In this document: positions 20,026 through 28,921 of the stretch, in pieces
Numbering within the stretch: the stretch's first letter is position 1
How the letters are laid out: each line of letters begins with the position of its first letter
Source of the DNA: Croceibacterium selenioxidans
GTDB lineage: Bacteria; Pseudomonadota; Alphaproteobacteria; Sphingomonadales; Sphingomonadaceae
Assembly: GCF_018599195.1 (NCBI RefSeq)
Contig: NZ_JAHFVK010000002.1
Span: 124,001-188,000, forward strand
Length of the DNA stretch: 64,000 nucleotides
Direction: 5' to 3'
Notes under the pieces: model-generated
What the model was told of the DNA's origin: nothing
Seen by the model: the letters and a program-made list of their open reading frames with translations, nothing else
Databases searched by the model: none
Program-made: the position numbers and the translations under genes

Positions 20026-21201
20026 TCAGGCCGGGACCGCGCCCTGCGCTTCCCGCGCTTCTGCCCAGCGCTTCGCCTGACGCCGCGACCACTGGCGGGC
20101 GGGCTCTTCGAGATAACGCCAGCTGTAGCTCGACATCACGAGCACGAGGGCGACGAGCCCGACGGTCACGAGCGTTTCCGCCGTGTCGCCCAGTTCCATC
20201 GTCATGAGACCGAAGGTGTCCGACGGCCGGCCGATCAGATCGGGACGGCCGAGCGCTTCGAGCACCGTGGGCATGGCCCGGTTGAGCGGCCGCAGCAGCA
20301 GCATGTGCGTCATGTAGATCGAGTAGGACAGCGTTCCGACCCACACCAGGGGACCGAGCTGCAGCCACCGGCTCACCCAGCCGCGATCGCGGGCGAAGAC
20401 CAGGACCGTGCCCGCGAACAGCGGATAGGAGGCGATCGTGGTAAAGCGGCCGAACGGCATCTCGACCAGCAGCCAGACGACCGCCGCGATCAGGGCCACT
20501 TCGAGGGCGGTGATCGAAGCCTTATCGATCCGCCAGTTCCACCTGCGGTGAAGCGTGAAGCACAGGACCCCGAGCGAGAAGCCCAGCACGCCCCGCTGCA
20601 GGAGGATTCCAAAGCCGGCGTGGTTCCACCCCGTCGCCATCGCCAGCAGCGCCGCGGTCGCCCCGGCAACCGCGATCGCCAGACCAGTGCGACCCAGGCT
20701 GAACAGGCAGGCAGCAGCGAGGTAGAGCAGAACCTCTACCGAAATCGACCAGCTGACCGGAGCGTAGAAATTCCCGGTATGCTCGGCGAAACCGTCGAGC
20801 AGCAGGAACCCGCGCCAGAAATAGTACACGTCGTGGTTCTGGTGCAGCACCAGACGCACGAACAGCACCTCGAATGCCAGGAATAAGAGCACCGTCGCCG
20901 CATGGAGCGGCACTACGCGGCCCAGCCGCAGGAGCATGAACCGCGTGCGTGAGAAGCCCCCAGTCAGCCTGTCGCCGTAGCTGGCCGCGATCACGAAGCC
21001 CGAGAGGACGAAGAAGAAGTCGACCATCAGCCAGGCGTGACGGAACATCTCCAGGCTCGCGATAAGGCCGAAGGCACCCATGTGGAACACCACGACCATC
21101 ACCGCTGCCAGACCGCGCAGCGAGTCCAAGGCGATGAACCTTTCGCCTTCCGTCGGGCGAGATGTTTCGGCGGTGTCGGCTACCACGGGCTTCTCAAGCA
21201 A
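20026..21201 (-). CDS. Acyltransferase family 3 (OafA/YrhL-like) membrane protein
   Basis: Integral membrane O-acyltransferase of 391 residues that would transfer acetyl or similar groups to a cell-surface polysaccharide or lipid. The family signature is present: FIALDSLRGLAAVMVVVFHM with the histidine of the RGLAA..H motif, then WLMVDFFFVLSGFVIA with the FFVLSGF motif and about ten hydrophobic segments. It stops near NLP-like basic residues at the C terminus. The start is uncertain: TTG 21201 or GTG 21186, the latter having GAGAAG 3 nt ahead. It is 33 bp downstream of yqhA. Confidence 0.88.
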   Translation of the reverse strand: MLEKPVVADTAETSRPTEGERFIALDSLRGLAAVMVVVFHMGAFGLIASLEMFRHAWLMVDFFFVLSGFVIAASYGDRLTGGFSRTRFMLLRLGRVVPLHAATVLLFLAFEVLFVRLVLHQNHDVYYFWRGFLLLDGFAEHTGNFYAPVSWSISVEVLLYLAAACLFSLGRTGLAIAVAGATAALLAMATGWNHAGFGILLQRGVLGFSLGVLCFTLHRRWNWRIDKASITALEVALIAAVVWLLVEMPFGRFTTIASYPLFAGTVLVFARDRGWVSRWLQLGPLVWVGTLSYSIYMTHMLLLRPLNRAMPTVLEALGRPDLIGRPSDTFGLMTMELGDTAETLVTVGLVALVLVMSSYSWRYLEEPARQWSRRQAKRWAEAREAQGAVPA

Positions 21202-21234
21202 GCATTGAGGTCAAGGCTCGCCGCGCGCTCCATG

Positions 21235-21780
21235 TCAGTTCTTGGTGTGGGTCATGCGATCGACCCAGGCGATGCCTATGGCCGAAGCGATGAACGCCAT
21301 GTGGATGATCGTCTGCCACATCACCCCGGTTTCGGTAACGCGGCCCGTAGGTGTGCCCATGGCCCCCGCCTCGATAAAGGTCCGCAGCAGGTGGATCGAG
21401 GAAATGCCGATGATCGCCATTGCCAGCTTGACCTTGAGGATCCCCGCGTTGACGTGGCTGAGCCACTCGGGCTGATCCGGGTGTCCCTGCAGGCCGAGGC
21501 GCGAAACGAACGTCTCGTAGCCGCCGACGATGACCATCACCAGGAGGTTGGAGATCATCACCACATCGATGAGGCCGAGTACCACCAGCATGATCTGCTG
21601 CTCGGTGAATTCCCAAGCATGCATCACCAGGTGCCTCAGTTCCTTGAGGAACAGAAACACGTAGACGCACTGCGCGACGATGAGGCCCACGTAGAGCGGC
21701 AACTGCAGCCAGCGGGAGCTGAAGATCAGAAGCGGCAGCGGCTTGAGCCGCGTCTGTTCGGAGAGCGGAGTGCTCGCCAT
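21235..21780 (-). CDS. YqhA-type (UPF0114) inner-membrane protein
   Basis: The protein has 181 residues from ATG 21780, which gives a natural N terminus (MASTPLSEQTRLKPLPLLIF). It has a membrane helix pair at about 22-55, then IMLVVLGLIDVVMISNLLVMV and a C-terminal helix ending IGIAWVDRMTHTKN. The pattern VGGYETFVSRL followed by the LKVKLAMAIIGISSIHLLRTF segment matches the UPF0114/YqhA family. The function is not established. It starts 1 bp after gatA ends on the same strand, so it is probably cotranscribed with gatCA. Confidence 0.88.
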   Translation of the reverse strand: MASTPLSEQTRLKPLPLLIFSSRWLQLPLYVGLIVAQCVYVFLFLKELRHLVMHAWEFTEQQIMLVVLGLIDVVMISNLLVMVIVGGYETFVSRLGLQGHPDQPEWLSHVNAGILKVKLAMAIIGISSIHLLRTFIEAGAMGTPTGRVTETGVMWQTIIHMAFIASAIGIAWVDRMTHTKN

Positions 21781-21781
21781 C

Positions 21782-23266
21782 CTACCACCACTTCTCCGGC
21801 TTGGCGGAGAATCTCGCACGCTGTTCGATGGCCAGCCCGGCGTTGAGCACGCCCTGCTCGTCGAACGCCTTGCCGATGATCTGCAGGCCAAGCGGCAAAC
21901 CGTCGGCGTTGATCGCAGCGGGCACCGACATGGCCGGGAGACCGGCGAGGCTGGCGGGGACCGAGAACACGTCGTTCAGATACATCGCCAACGGATCGTC
22001 GACCTTGTCGCCCAGCGGGAACGCCGCGGTCGGCGTCGTCGGGGCGAGGATCACGTCGCACTGCGCCCAGGCCTTCTCGAAGTCGCGTGCAATCAGCGTG
22101 CGGACCTTCTGCGCCTGGGTGTAGTAGGCGTCGTAGAACCCGGCCGAAAGCACGTAGGTGCCGATCAGGATGCGGCGCTTGACCTCGTCGCCGAAGCCGG
22201 CGGCGCGGGTGGCGGCGTACATGTCCTGGAGGTTGGCACCGTCGGGCAGCTCGCGCAGGCCGTAGCGCACGCCGTCATAACGCGCGAGGTTGCTCGAAGC
22301 TTCGGCGGGGGCGACGATGTAGTAGGTCGGTAGCGCGTACTTGGTGTGCGGCAGACTCACGTCCACGACTTCAGCACCGGCGTCCTTGAGCCAGGCGATG
22401 CCGTCGTCCCACGACTTGAGGATTTCCTCGTCGGTGCCGTCCATCCGGTATTCGCGCGGGATGCCGACCTTCTTGCCCTTGAGGTTGGCATCGAGCGCCT
22501 TGCTCCATTCGGGCACCGGCATGTCGAGGCTGGTCGAATCCTTCGGATCGAACCCGGCCATGCTCTCGAGCATGATGGCGCAATCGGTGACGTCGCGCGC
22601 CATCGGGCCCGCCTGGTCGAGCGAGCTGGCAAAGGCGACGATGCCCCAGCGGCTGCAGCGGCCGTAGGTCGGCTTGATGCCCGAGATGCCAGTGAAGGCG
22701 GCCGGCTGGCGGATCGAGCCGCCGGTGTCGGTGCCGGTCGCCGCCGGGCACAGCCGCGCCGCGACGGCCGCGCTGCTGCCGCCGGAGGAGCCGCCCGGCG
22801 CGAGCGCGGCGTTGCCGCCGTCGTTGCGGCGCCAGGGGCTGATGACGTTGCCGAAGTAGCTGGTCTCGTTCGACGAACCCATCGCGAACTGGTCGAGGTT
22901 GAGCTTGCCGAGCATGCCCGCGCCCGCATCCCAAAGCTTCTGGCTTACGGTGCTTTCATACTCGGGTTTGAAGCCTTCGAGGATGTGGCTCGCCGCGGTG
23001 GTCTGCACGCCCTTGCTGGCGAACAGGTCCTTCATCCCGATCGGCACTCCGGCCATCTTGCCCAGCGGCTTGCCCGCGGCCCGGTCGGCATCGACCTTGT
23101 CGGCCGCCTCAAGGGCCTTTTCGGGCGTGGTCACGATGAAGGCATTGAGCTGGCTGGCGGCAGCGACATTGGCGTTGAACGCCTCCGCCACTTCACGCGC
23201 GCTGAAGGCGCCAGAGACCACACCGTCGCGGATCGCCGCGACGCCGAGTTCGGTGATCTCAGTCAT
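21782..23266 (-). CDS. gatA: Asp-tRNA(Asn)/Glu-tRNA(Gln) amidotransferase subunit A
   Basis: Glutaminase subunit of GatCAB, an amidase-signature enzyme that releases ammonia from glutamine for tRNA-dependent amidation. 494 residues from ATG 23266. The Ser-Ser-Lys catalytic region is recognisable: [10 protein letters not shown] with the lysine, then the glycine/serine-rich [16 protein letters not shown] and [14 protein letters not shown]. The ATG overlaps the TAA of gatC by one base (TAATG), the classic translational coupling arrangement. In-frame codons upstream lie inside gatC and are discounted. Confidence 0.96.
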   Translation of the reverse strand: MTEITELGVAAIRDGVVSGAFSAREVAEAFNANVAAASQLNAFIVTTPEKALEAADKVDADRAAGKPLGKMAGVPIGMKDLFASKGVQTTAASHILEGFKPEYESTVSQKLWDAGAGMLGKLNLDQFAMGSSNETSYFGNVISPWRRNDGGNAALAPGGSSGGSSAAVAARLCPAATGTDTGGSIRQPAAFTGISGIKPTYGRCSRWGIVAFASSLDQAGPMARDVTDCAIMLESMAGFDPKDSTSLDMPVPEWSKALDANLKGKKVGIPREYRMDGTDEEILKSWDDGIAWLKDAGAEVVDVSLPHTKYALPTYYIVAPAEASSNLARYDGVRYGLRELPDGANLQDMYAATRAAGFGDEVKRRILIGTYVLSAGFYDAYYTQAQKVRTLIARDFEKAWAQCDVILAPTTPTAAFPLGDKVDDPLAMYLNDVFSVPASLAGLPAMSVPAAINADGLPLGLQIIGKAFDEQGVLNAGLAIEQRARFSAKPEKWW

Positions 23267-23568
23267 TATTCGATCACCTTCGGCACGCCAAAGAAACCAT
23301 GTTCGGGAGCGGGCGCATTGGCCAACACCTCTTCCCGCACGCCCCCGCCGGTGAGCGGGTCGGCATCGACCACGTCGTCGCGCAAGCGCAGCTTCTGGGG
23401 GATCACCGCGGTCATCGGCTCGACGCCGGAACAGTCGACCTCGCCGAGCTGTTCGACCCATTCAAGGATCCCATTCAATTCGGGCACCATCCGGTCGAGC
23501 TCTGGCTCGCCCATGCGGATGCGCGCCAGGGAGGCGATTTTCGCCACGGTTTCGCGTGTGACAGACAT
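23266..23568 (-). CDS. gatC: Asp-tRNA(Asn)/Glu-tRNA(Gln) amidotransferase subunit C
   Basis: The small GatC subunit has 100 residues and wraps around and stabilises GatA. The sequence starts [19 protein letters not shown], the usual GatC opening; [16 protein letters not shown] is the core helix and [18 protein letters not shown] the extended strand. It is the first gene of gatC-gatA-yqhA on the minus strand. The gene upstream is the DUF4153-like membrane protein, 47 bp away. Confidence 0.94.
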   Translation of the reverse strand: MSVTRETVAKIASLARIRMGEPELDRMVPELNGILEWVEQLGEVDCSGVEPMTAVIPQKLRLRDDVVDADPLTGGGVREEVLANAPAPEHGFFGVPKVIE

Positions 23569-23615
23569 TGCCGCGCGTTAGCGGGGTGGAAGGCTGCCTT
23601 CAAGCGGCGCGGTGG

Positions 23616-25310
23616 TTATTCGATCGGTTCTCCGAACGGTTCGCCATCGACGTAGATCCTCCTGCCAGTCCAAGGCCGGATTTCTACCTGCGAATCGTCC
23701 GTAATCATGCGGGGCGGCCTGCTGTCGACGTCCCTCGGCTTACCGCCCAGCTCGATCAGTTGGTAGGTGGACCCGGAAACGAGCGCGATACGCCGGCCTC
23801 CTGCCTCTCCCACACCCAAATCCAGCGCCACACAAGCTTCGGCGCACAGCGAAGAATAGTCCCTCAGGTGATCGAGTACGAGTCGTCGCAAATCGGGATC
23901 ATCGGGCTGAACTCGAAGCTTGAAATCCTCTTCTGCGCGGACTGATCGGTCTAGGTCCCAGTAGCCCCGCTCTTTTTGGGCGAGCGCGGCCCCGGCCAGT
24001 TCGGCTACTCGAGAATTTCGGCTTTTCGCCAGCCGCTCCAGCGCTCGCTTCCCCGGTTCACCAAAATCCCAACGCAAGGCTGCGAAATCGAATTTATCGA
24101 CCGGAACCCGGCCGCTTTCCAGACGCGCGACTTGGCTGCGCGTCGAGATGGCTCCGAAGTCGAGGATCGGCAGTGCCAGCAGCACGGCGAACCCGCACAC
24201 GAACAAGGTGAAGTGGAACGTCGCCGAGCGCAGTTGCGTCGCCCAACCCGTCCTCCGCCCCCGTATGAGAGCGACCCAGTACCCGACCCCGCAGACGCAG
24301 GCGACGACGATGGCGACAAGGCCCCAGAGTCGCTCGGGCGCCAGACCGTACTGGCTGAGGCGCTGCCCCATCGAGAACGCCGCAAATACCGCTAGCGGCA
24401 GAATCACCGCGGCCAGGACCAGGCCGGCGACGCGCATCACTCGCGACCGGGTCATCGCCTCGTCGTCCTGACGCGCGATCGCGTTCGCCAGCACGAAGGA
24501 TCCCGCCGCGCAGGCAAGCAGCAGCGGCGTGGCGCTGCGTGTCGCATCCCACAGGACCTGGGGCCCCGACACGACCGTCGCGAGCAGGAAGACCACGAGG
24601 CCAACCGCCAGCGGCACCGCCAGCAGCGAGGCCACAAGCAACACCACCGTCTGCATCGTCGCCAGAACCTTGAGCTGGTTACGAATCGTGCCGAGTGCCG
24701 CGCCAGCGGCGAGACCTGAGAAGGTCCATCCGAACCACTCCTCGTCCATCACGTCGCGCAACAGGTCGATCTTGAGCAGGTGGAACAGCTCGGACATCAG
24801 CAAGAGCACGAGCCACGACAGCCCGGTGAAGGCCAACGCCCCAGCCGCGCTGATGGCGTCGGTCCAGACGTGGCCGTAGATCTCGCTGTAGGGCGTCTGC
24901 AGCCGCCGACGGTGGAAGTCCGCCTGGAACAGCGGGAGCGCGAGGGCGGTAGCCACCACGCCCGCTGCAAAGCCGTACTGTTCGTCTGGCAGATATTCGC
25001 CGTAGCGGACGGCCCGCCAGGTGAGCCCGGCCATGACGAGACCGACGGCCACCGCGAAGATCGCCGGTTCCTTCCAGCGTTCGCGCTCGATCGTAAAGGC
25101 CGCGGCGATCGGGCCGAAGAACAGGAACGCCGCCAGCGCCATGCGCCAGGCGACCTGCCCGCTATCCTGAGTCGCGAAGTGGATCAGCAGGCCAGCCAGG
25201 CCCAACAGCGCCGCCAGGAGCCACGGCCGCAGCGGCCAATCGTGGAGCGAACCCTGATCCGCCGCAGCGGGCACCTCGACGCTATCGCTAGCCACAGTCT
25301 GTTCGGTCAT
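23616..25310 (-). CDS. Large polytopic membrane protein, DUF4153-like
   Basis: The protein has 564 residues from ATG 25310 and about 11-12 hydrophobic segments between residues 25 and 410, for example PWLLAALLGLAGLLIHFA and FFGPIAAAFTI. Then comes a soluble C-terminal region of about 150 residues (FDFAALRWDFGEPGKRALER) ending in an apparent beta domain with RPWTGRRIYVDGEPFG. The membrane part resembles DUF4153 proteins. The function is unknown. It probably begins its own transcript; an 8-bp palindrome lies 46-65 bp before the start. Confidence 0.75.
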   Translation of the reverse strand: MTEQTVASDSVEVPAAADQGSLHDWPLRPWLLAALLGLAGLLIHFATQDSGQVAWRMALAAFLFFGPIAAAFTIERERWKEPAIFAVAVGLVMAGLTWRAVRYGEYLPDEQYGFAAGVVATALALPLFQADFHRRRLQTPYSEIYGHVWTDAISAAGALAFTGLSWLVLLLMSELFHLLKIDLLRDVMDEEWFGWTFSGLAAGAALGTIRNQLKVLATMQTVVLLVASLLAVPLAVGLVVFLLATVVSGPQVLWDATRSATPLLLACAAGSFVLANAIARQDDEAMTRSRVMRVAGLVLAAVILPLAVFAAFSMGQRLSQYGLAPERLWGLVAIVVACVCGVGYWVALIRGRRTGWATQLRSATFHFTLFVCGFAVLLALPILDFGAISTRSQVARLESGRVPVDKFDFAALRWDFGEPGKRALERLAKSRNSRVAELAGAALAQKERGYWDLDRSVRAEEDFKLRVQPDDPDLRRLVLDHLRDYSSLCAEACVALDLGVGEAGGRRIALVSGSTYQLIELGGKPRDVDSRPPRMITDDSQVEIRPWTGRRIYVDGEPFGEPIE

Positions 25311-25355
25311 CCGGCCCCCTCCTGTTCGAGAAGCCGTTAATGACCTCAAACCCCG

Positions 25356-25375
25356 CGAATTGCATGAGCAATTCG
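25356..25375. repeat. Perfect inverted repeat with 8-bp arms
   Basis: CGAATTGC (25356-25363), ATGA, GCAATTCG (25368-25375) lies in the 131-bp gap between the FKBP gene and the start of the DUF4153-like gene, about 46-65 bp before the latter's ATG. It has the size of a dimeric regulator site, and there is no T tract to make it a terminator. Confidence 0.6.
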
Positions 25376-25441
25376 TGAGGACCCTGTGAAATCGTCCGGC
25401 CCCACCCCAATGAGCGGCGGGAGCCGGAGCATATTATGACC

Positions 25442-26044
25442 TTATTGCGGAGTCGGCGCCGGAGCCGGAGCCGGTACCGGAGCCTGCACGCCAGCTCCCG
25501 CGCCCGCGCCGCCCTGCTGCTGTTGCTGCTGCATCATCATCATCTGCAGCTGCTGGATGCGGCGCTCAGCCTCGGCCATCGGCATGAAGTCGACCAGTTC
25601 GATATCGAACGTCAGGTCGGCGTTGGCCGGAATCGGCGATCCCGGAGGCGGGTTGGCGCCATAGGCCTTCTCGGCCGGGATGGTCAGGACGTACTTACCG
25701 CCCTTCTGCATCTCGAGCATGCCTTCGCGGAAGCCCGGGAGCATGTTCTGCAGCGGCAGCGGAGTGCCCTTAGGCAGGATGCCTTCGACCGGCAGCGGAA
25801 TGTCCTGCGACTTGTCGAACACCGTGCCGTCCTTCAGCTTGCCGGTATAGTGAACGAAGACCACGTCGCTTTCCTTCGGGTGCTCACCCTTGCCCGCGAC
25901 GACTTCATCCACATCGACACCTGCCGGCGCGGTGAACCAGGCGATGCCACCAGCGATCGCGAGACCGAGCAGGATGCCGAGGAACAGCATCAGCAGCGAA
26001 CCGCGGGAAAGCGGCTTCAGGGGAACGCGAGTGACTTCGGCCAT
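25442..26044 (-). CDS. FKBP-type peptidyl-prolyl isomerase, membrane anchored
   Basis: Prolyl cis-trans isomerase of the FKBP family, 200 residues. An N-terminal membrane helix (about 16-38, LLMLFLGILLGLAIAGGIAW) without a clear cleavage site anchors it, with the catalytic domain in the periplasm. The FKBP domain (about 55-160) includes VVFVHYTGKLKDGTVFDKS, LPGFREGMLEMQKGGKY and IPAEKAYGANPPPGSPIPAN. After it come a helix and a low-complexity tail rich in Q, A and P. rpsU lies upstream on the same strand, separated by a terminator-like hairpin. Confidence 0.92.
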   Translation of the reverse strand: MAEVTRVPLKPLSRGSLLMLFLGILLGLAIAGGIAWFTAPAGVDVDEVVAGKGEHPKESDVVFVHYTGKLKDGTVFDKSQDIPLPVEGILPKGTPLPLQNMLPGFREGMLEMQKGGKYVLTIPAEKAYGANPPPGSPIPANADLTFDIELVDFMPMAEAERRIQQLQMMMMQQQQQQGGAGAGAGVQAPVPAPAPAPTPQ

Positions 26045-26063
26045 GACAGGATTCCTGAATGCG

Positions 26064-26095
26064 AAAAGGGCGCGGGTATCAGCCCCACGCCCTTT
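26064..26095 (-). terminator. Terminator-like hairpin after rpsU
   Basis: Read on the minus strand, AAAGGGCGTGGGG and CCCGCGCCCTTTT form an almost complete stem around a short loop and end in TTTT, 35 bp after rpsU. It may only partly block read-through into the FKBP gene, whose ATG is 20 bp further on. Confidence 0.7.
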
Positions 26096-26129
26096 GGCTT
26101 AGCTACGATAGGGTGGCAAGCAGCGAGGC

Positions 26130-26336
26130 TTACTTAACCCCGTCACGCTCCATCCGCTTACGCTCAAGCTTGCGGGCGCGGCGAACGGCAGCAGCCTTTT
26201 CGCGGGCGCGCTTCTCGCTCGGCTTTTCGTAGTGGCGGCGCAGCTTCATCTCGCGATAAACACCTTCACGCTGCAGCTTCTTCTTGAGCGCGCGCAGGGC
26301 CTGCTCGACGTTGTTATCGCGGACCATGATCTGCAT
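26130..26336 (-). CDS. rpsU: 30S ribosomal protein S21
   Basis: S21 binds the small subunit near the anti-Shine-Dalgarno end of 16S rRNA and helps initiation. 68 residues, very basic, starting [43 protein letters not shown] is the conserved core, and the C terminus has the extended lysine/arginine-rich helix. The ATG at 26336 is preceded by a purine-rich GAGGTAG 4-10 nt upstream. It stands divergent from crcB. Confidence 0.97.
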   Translation of the reverse strand: MQIMVRDNNVEQALRALKKKLQREGVYREMKLRRHYEKPSEKRAREKAAAVRRARKLERKRMERDGVK

Positions 26337-26540
26337 AAATTAAAGCTACCTCTTTCAAATTCGGGACGGGAGAGCCCGCGAGATCAAAGCGGGTTGCACC
26401 ATATGAATTGCAAATAGACAGACGTGCCGAATCCTCACGGTCCGGCTCGAACGTCGGCGCCGATAGTCCAAAGCCACACACAACGCAAGTTTACCCGTTA
26501 GGATTTACGGACGGGGGGTGTCGGGGCTAAGGCGGCCCGC

Positions 26541-26948
26541 ATGTCACCCCCCTCCCCACTCGTCGCCTCCGCCCATGTCGCCCTTGGCGGCGCCATAGGC
26601 TCGGTCTTGCGTTACCAGGTTGGCCGAGGGGTGACCCATTGGCTTGGCGTGCAAACCGTCACCGCCTTTCCCTGGGCAACCCTGATCATCAACGTGGTAG
26701 GCAGCATGGCCATGGGCCTGCTGGCCGGATGGCTCGCTCGACATGGCGAAAGCGGAGAGCCGATGCGCCTGCTCCTGGGCGTGGGTGTCCTCGGGGGATT
26801 CACGACTTTCTCGGCCTTTAGCCTGGAAATGATGGTGCTGGTCGAGCGTGGGCAGGCCGGTAGCGCCTTCGCCTACGCTGCGATTTCGGTGCTGGCCGGA
26901 CTGACCGCGCTTTACGTGGGCCTGATCGTGATGCGGGTGACGGGATGA
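26541..26948 (+). CDS. crcB: Fluoride ion channel CrcB/Fluc
   Basis: Dual-topology membrane channel that exports fluoride and protects enzymes such as enolase. 135 residues with four hydrophobic helices. Family motifs are visible: GGAIGSVLRYQVGR near residue 16, LIINVVGSMAMGLLAG (the N-x-x-G helix 2) and GVLGGFTTFSAFSLEMM with the phenylalanine box. It is the first of five overlapping plus-strand genes; its TGA overlaps the next ATG (ATGA at 26945-26948). I see no fluoride riboswitch in the 204 bp upstream. Confidence 0.95.
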   Translation: MSPPSPLVASAHVALGGAIGSVLRYQVGRGVTHWLGVQTVTAFPWATLIINVVGSMAMGLLAGWLARHGESGEPMRLLLGVGVLGGFTTFSAFSLEMMVLVERGQAGSAFAYAAISVLAGLTALYVGLIVMRVTG

Positions 26949-28054
26949 GCGACACCCCCCTTCCCGGCGTCCGCCAATTCACTGTCGGCGAAGATGACGA
27001 AGGCGTGCGTCTCGATCGCTGGTTCAAGCGCCACCTGCCGCAAGTGGGATTCGCCACGGTCTCGCGCTGGGCGCGGACCGGACAGATTCGCGTCGACGGC
27101 AAGCGGGCGCGGCCCGAAGACAGGCTCTCTGCCGGCCAGGTCCTACGAGTGCCGCCCGGGGGCGAATCGACCGACCGGCCCAAGCCACAAAGGCGCAAGC
27201 CGACCGCCGAGCAGCTCGAGCAGGCGGAGGCGATGCTGATCCAGCGTACCGCCGCGGCTCTGGTGCTCAACAAACCGCCGGGCCTCGCCACTCAGGGAGG
27301 CACCGGCACGCACATGCACGTCGACGCCCTGCTCGATGCCTTCGCCGGCGAGGACGAGCCGCGTCCGCGCCTGGTCCACCGGCTCGACAAGGATACGAGC
27401 GGCGTCCTGCTCGTGGCCCGCACCCCGGGAAGCGCGGCGTTCTTCTCCAAGCGCTTCTCTGGTCGTTCGGCCAAGAAGATTTACTGGGCGCTGGTTGTCG
27501 GCGTGCCCGACGTCGACGATGGCACGATCGACGCTCCCCTTGCCAAGCAGCCCGGCACGGGCGGTGAGAAGATGCATGTCGACACCGAGAACGGCCAACC
27601 CGCGAAGACTCGCTACCGTGTGATCGACCGCGCCGGTAACCGCGCCGCCTGGGTGGAATTGCAGCCTCTGACCGGCCGAACCCACCAGTTGCGAGTTCAC
27701 CTCGCCGCCATCGGGCATCCCATCGTCGGCGATGGTAAATACGGCGGGCAAGAGGCATTCCTGACCGGGTCGATCAGCCGCAAGATGCATCTCCATGCCC
27801 GCCGCCTGATCATCGACGCGCCGGGCGGCGGTTCGCTCGACGCGACGGCGGAATTACCAGAGCACTTCGCCGCGAGCATGGAGCAGCTCGGTTTCGATCC
27901 CTCCGCGAGCAAGGCCGAGCCCGAGAAGGGCCCGCCTCCGCCAGGACGCGAGGCCAAGAAGCAGGCGGCAAGGCAGCACGCCAAGCAATACCGCAAGGCC
28001 CGCAAGGGCGAGCGGCGGAATCGCGGAGCGCCAATGCGGAAGGGCGGTAAGTGA
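26945..28054 (+). CDS. RluC/RluD-family rRNA pseudouridine synthase
   Basis: Isomerises uridines to pseudouridine in large-subunit rRNA. 369 residues: an S4 RNA-binding domain (about 16-75, VRLDRWFKRHLPQVGFATVS), then the catalytic domain with the HRLDKDTSGVLLVAR motif whose aspartate (about 147) is the nucleophile. GRTHQLRVHLAAIGHPIVGD gives the other family signature. A long basic tail (about 320-369, rich in K and R, with PPPPGREAKKQAARQ) extends past the core and could bind RNA. RluC is more likely than RluD, but the target sites cannot be fixed from sequence. It overlaps crcB and the HAD gene by 4 bp each. Confidence 0.93.
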   Translation: MSDTPLPGVRQFTVGEDDEGVRLDRWFKRHLPQVGFATVSRWARTGQIRVDGKRARPEDRLSAGQVLRVPPGGESTDRPKPQRRKPTAEQLEQAEAMLIQRTAAALVLNKPPGLATQGGTGTHMHVDALLDAFAGEDEPRPRLVHRLDKDTSGVLLVARTPGSAAFFSKRFSGRSAKKIYWALVVGVPDVDDGTIDAPLAKQPGTGGEKMHVDTENGQPAKTRYRVIDRAGNRAAWVELQPLTGRTHQLRVHLAAIGHPIVGDGKYGGQEAFLTGSISRKMHLHARRLIIDAPGGGSLDATAELPEHFAASMEQLGFDPSASKAEPEKGPPPPGREAKKQAARQHAKQYRKARKGERRNRGAPMRKGGK

Positions 28055-28707
28055 GCGTGCGCCTCGCCGTGTTCGACTGCGACGGCACGCTCAGCGATGG
28101 ACAGGCCGCCGTGTGCCAGGCCATGGTCACCGCCTTTGGCGATGCGGGCCTGCCCACCCCGGACCTGCACCAGGTTCGCCGCAGTGTGGGACTGAGCCTG
28201 CCGCAAGCGATCGCGCGCCTGGCGCCTGACGCTCCCCCGGAAATCCAGGCGAACGCGGTGGAAGCTTACAAGACTGCCTTCCGTGGCGCGCGCCTCGACG
28301 GTTCACTGCACGAACCGCTGTTCGAAGGCATTCCCGCCCTCCTGGCACGCCTGCGAGTGGCCGGTTGGCTTCTCGGCGTGGCCACGGGCAAGTCCGACCG
28401 GGGGCTGCGGTCCTGTCTCCAGACCCACGGCGTGTTCGACCTGTTCCTGACGCTGCAGACCGCCGACCGGCATCCGTCAAAGCCGCACCCGGCGATGCTC
28501 GAGGCCGCGATGGCCGAAGCCCTCGCCGCTCCTGCCGATACGGTCATGATAGGCGACACCGTCTATGACATCGACATGGCCCGTTCGGCAGGCTGCCGCG
28601 CGATCGGGGTGTCATGGGGCTACCACGCGCCGGAGGAACTGATCGCCGCCGGCGCCGAAACCGTGGTGCAGACGCCCGAAGACCTGGGAGACCTGCTCGA
28701 TGTCTGA
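28051..28707 (+). CDS. HAD-family hydrolase, phosphoglycolate phosphatase-like
   Basis: Haloacid dehalogenase superfamily phosphatase, 218 residues from GTG 28051. Motif I is FDCDGTLSDG with nucleophile Asp9 and Asp11, motif II is VATGKSDRGL, and motif III and IV residues lie in KPHPAML and MIGDTVYDIDMA. A helical cap between motifs I and II makes it a C1-cap enzyme of the Gph/PgmB type. The substrate is not determined. The GTG overlaps the pseudouridine synthase stop by 4 bp, and its own 3' end overlaps the next small gene by 8 bp. Confidence 0.92.
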   Translation: MSVRLAVFDCDGTLSDGQAAVCQAMVTAFGDAGLPTPDLHQVRRSVGLSLPQAIARLAPDAPPEIQANAVEAYKTAFRGARLDGSLHEPLFEGIPALLARLRVAGWLLGVATGKSDRGLRSCLQTHGVFDLFLTLQTADRHPSKPHPAMLEAAMAEALAAPADTVMIGDTVYDIDMARSAGCRAIGVSWGYHAPEELIAAGAETVVQTPEDLGDLLDV

Positions 28708-28921
28708 GCCCGTGAGCGACGATGCCGCGCTTGGCCGCTGGATGGTCATCATCCTGGCCCGGCTCGGCGGTGCGGTGATGACGGTGGTCGGGCTGCTCAT
28801 CACGGCCGAAAGGCTTCCGGCGCCTCAGTGGATCGGTTACCCTCTTGTCTTCGTGGGATTATTCGTGGTTTTCATGGTTCCCCAGCTTCTCGCCCGCAAA
28901 TGGCGCAGCCCTTCCAAATGA
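28700..28921 (+). CDS. Small two-helix membrane protein
   Basis: A protein of 73 residues with two hydrophobic helices (about 15-37 and 45-64) separated by ERLPAPQWIGYP, and a basic C terminus (ARKWRSPSK). It overlaps the HAD gene by 8 bp and the ATP12 gene by 4 bp (ATGA at 28918-28921), so it is translated as part of the operon. I do not recognise a function. Its fixed place in an overlapping operon argues that it is real. Confidence 0.8.
   Translation: MSEPVSDDAALGRWMVIILARLGGAVMTVVGLLITAERLPAPQWIGYPLVFVGLFVVFMVPQLLARKWRSPSK

Noticed and set aside
26337-26540. Fluoride riboswitch upstream of crcB
   Set aside because: I looked for the conserved core of the crcB motif in the 204-bp gap and did not find it; a covariance-model search would be decisive.
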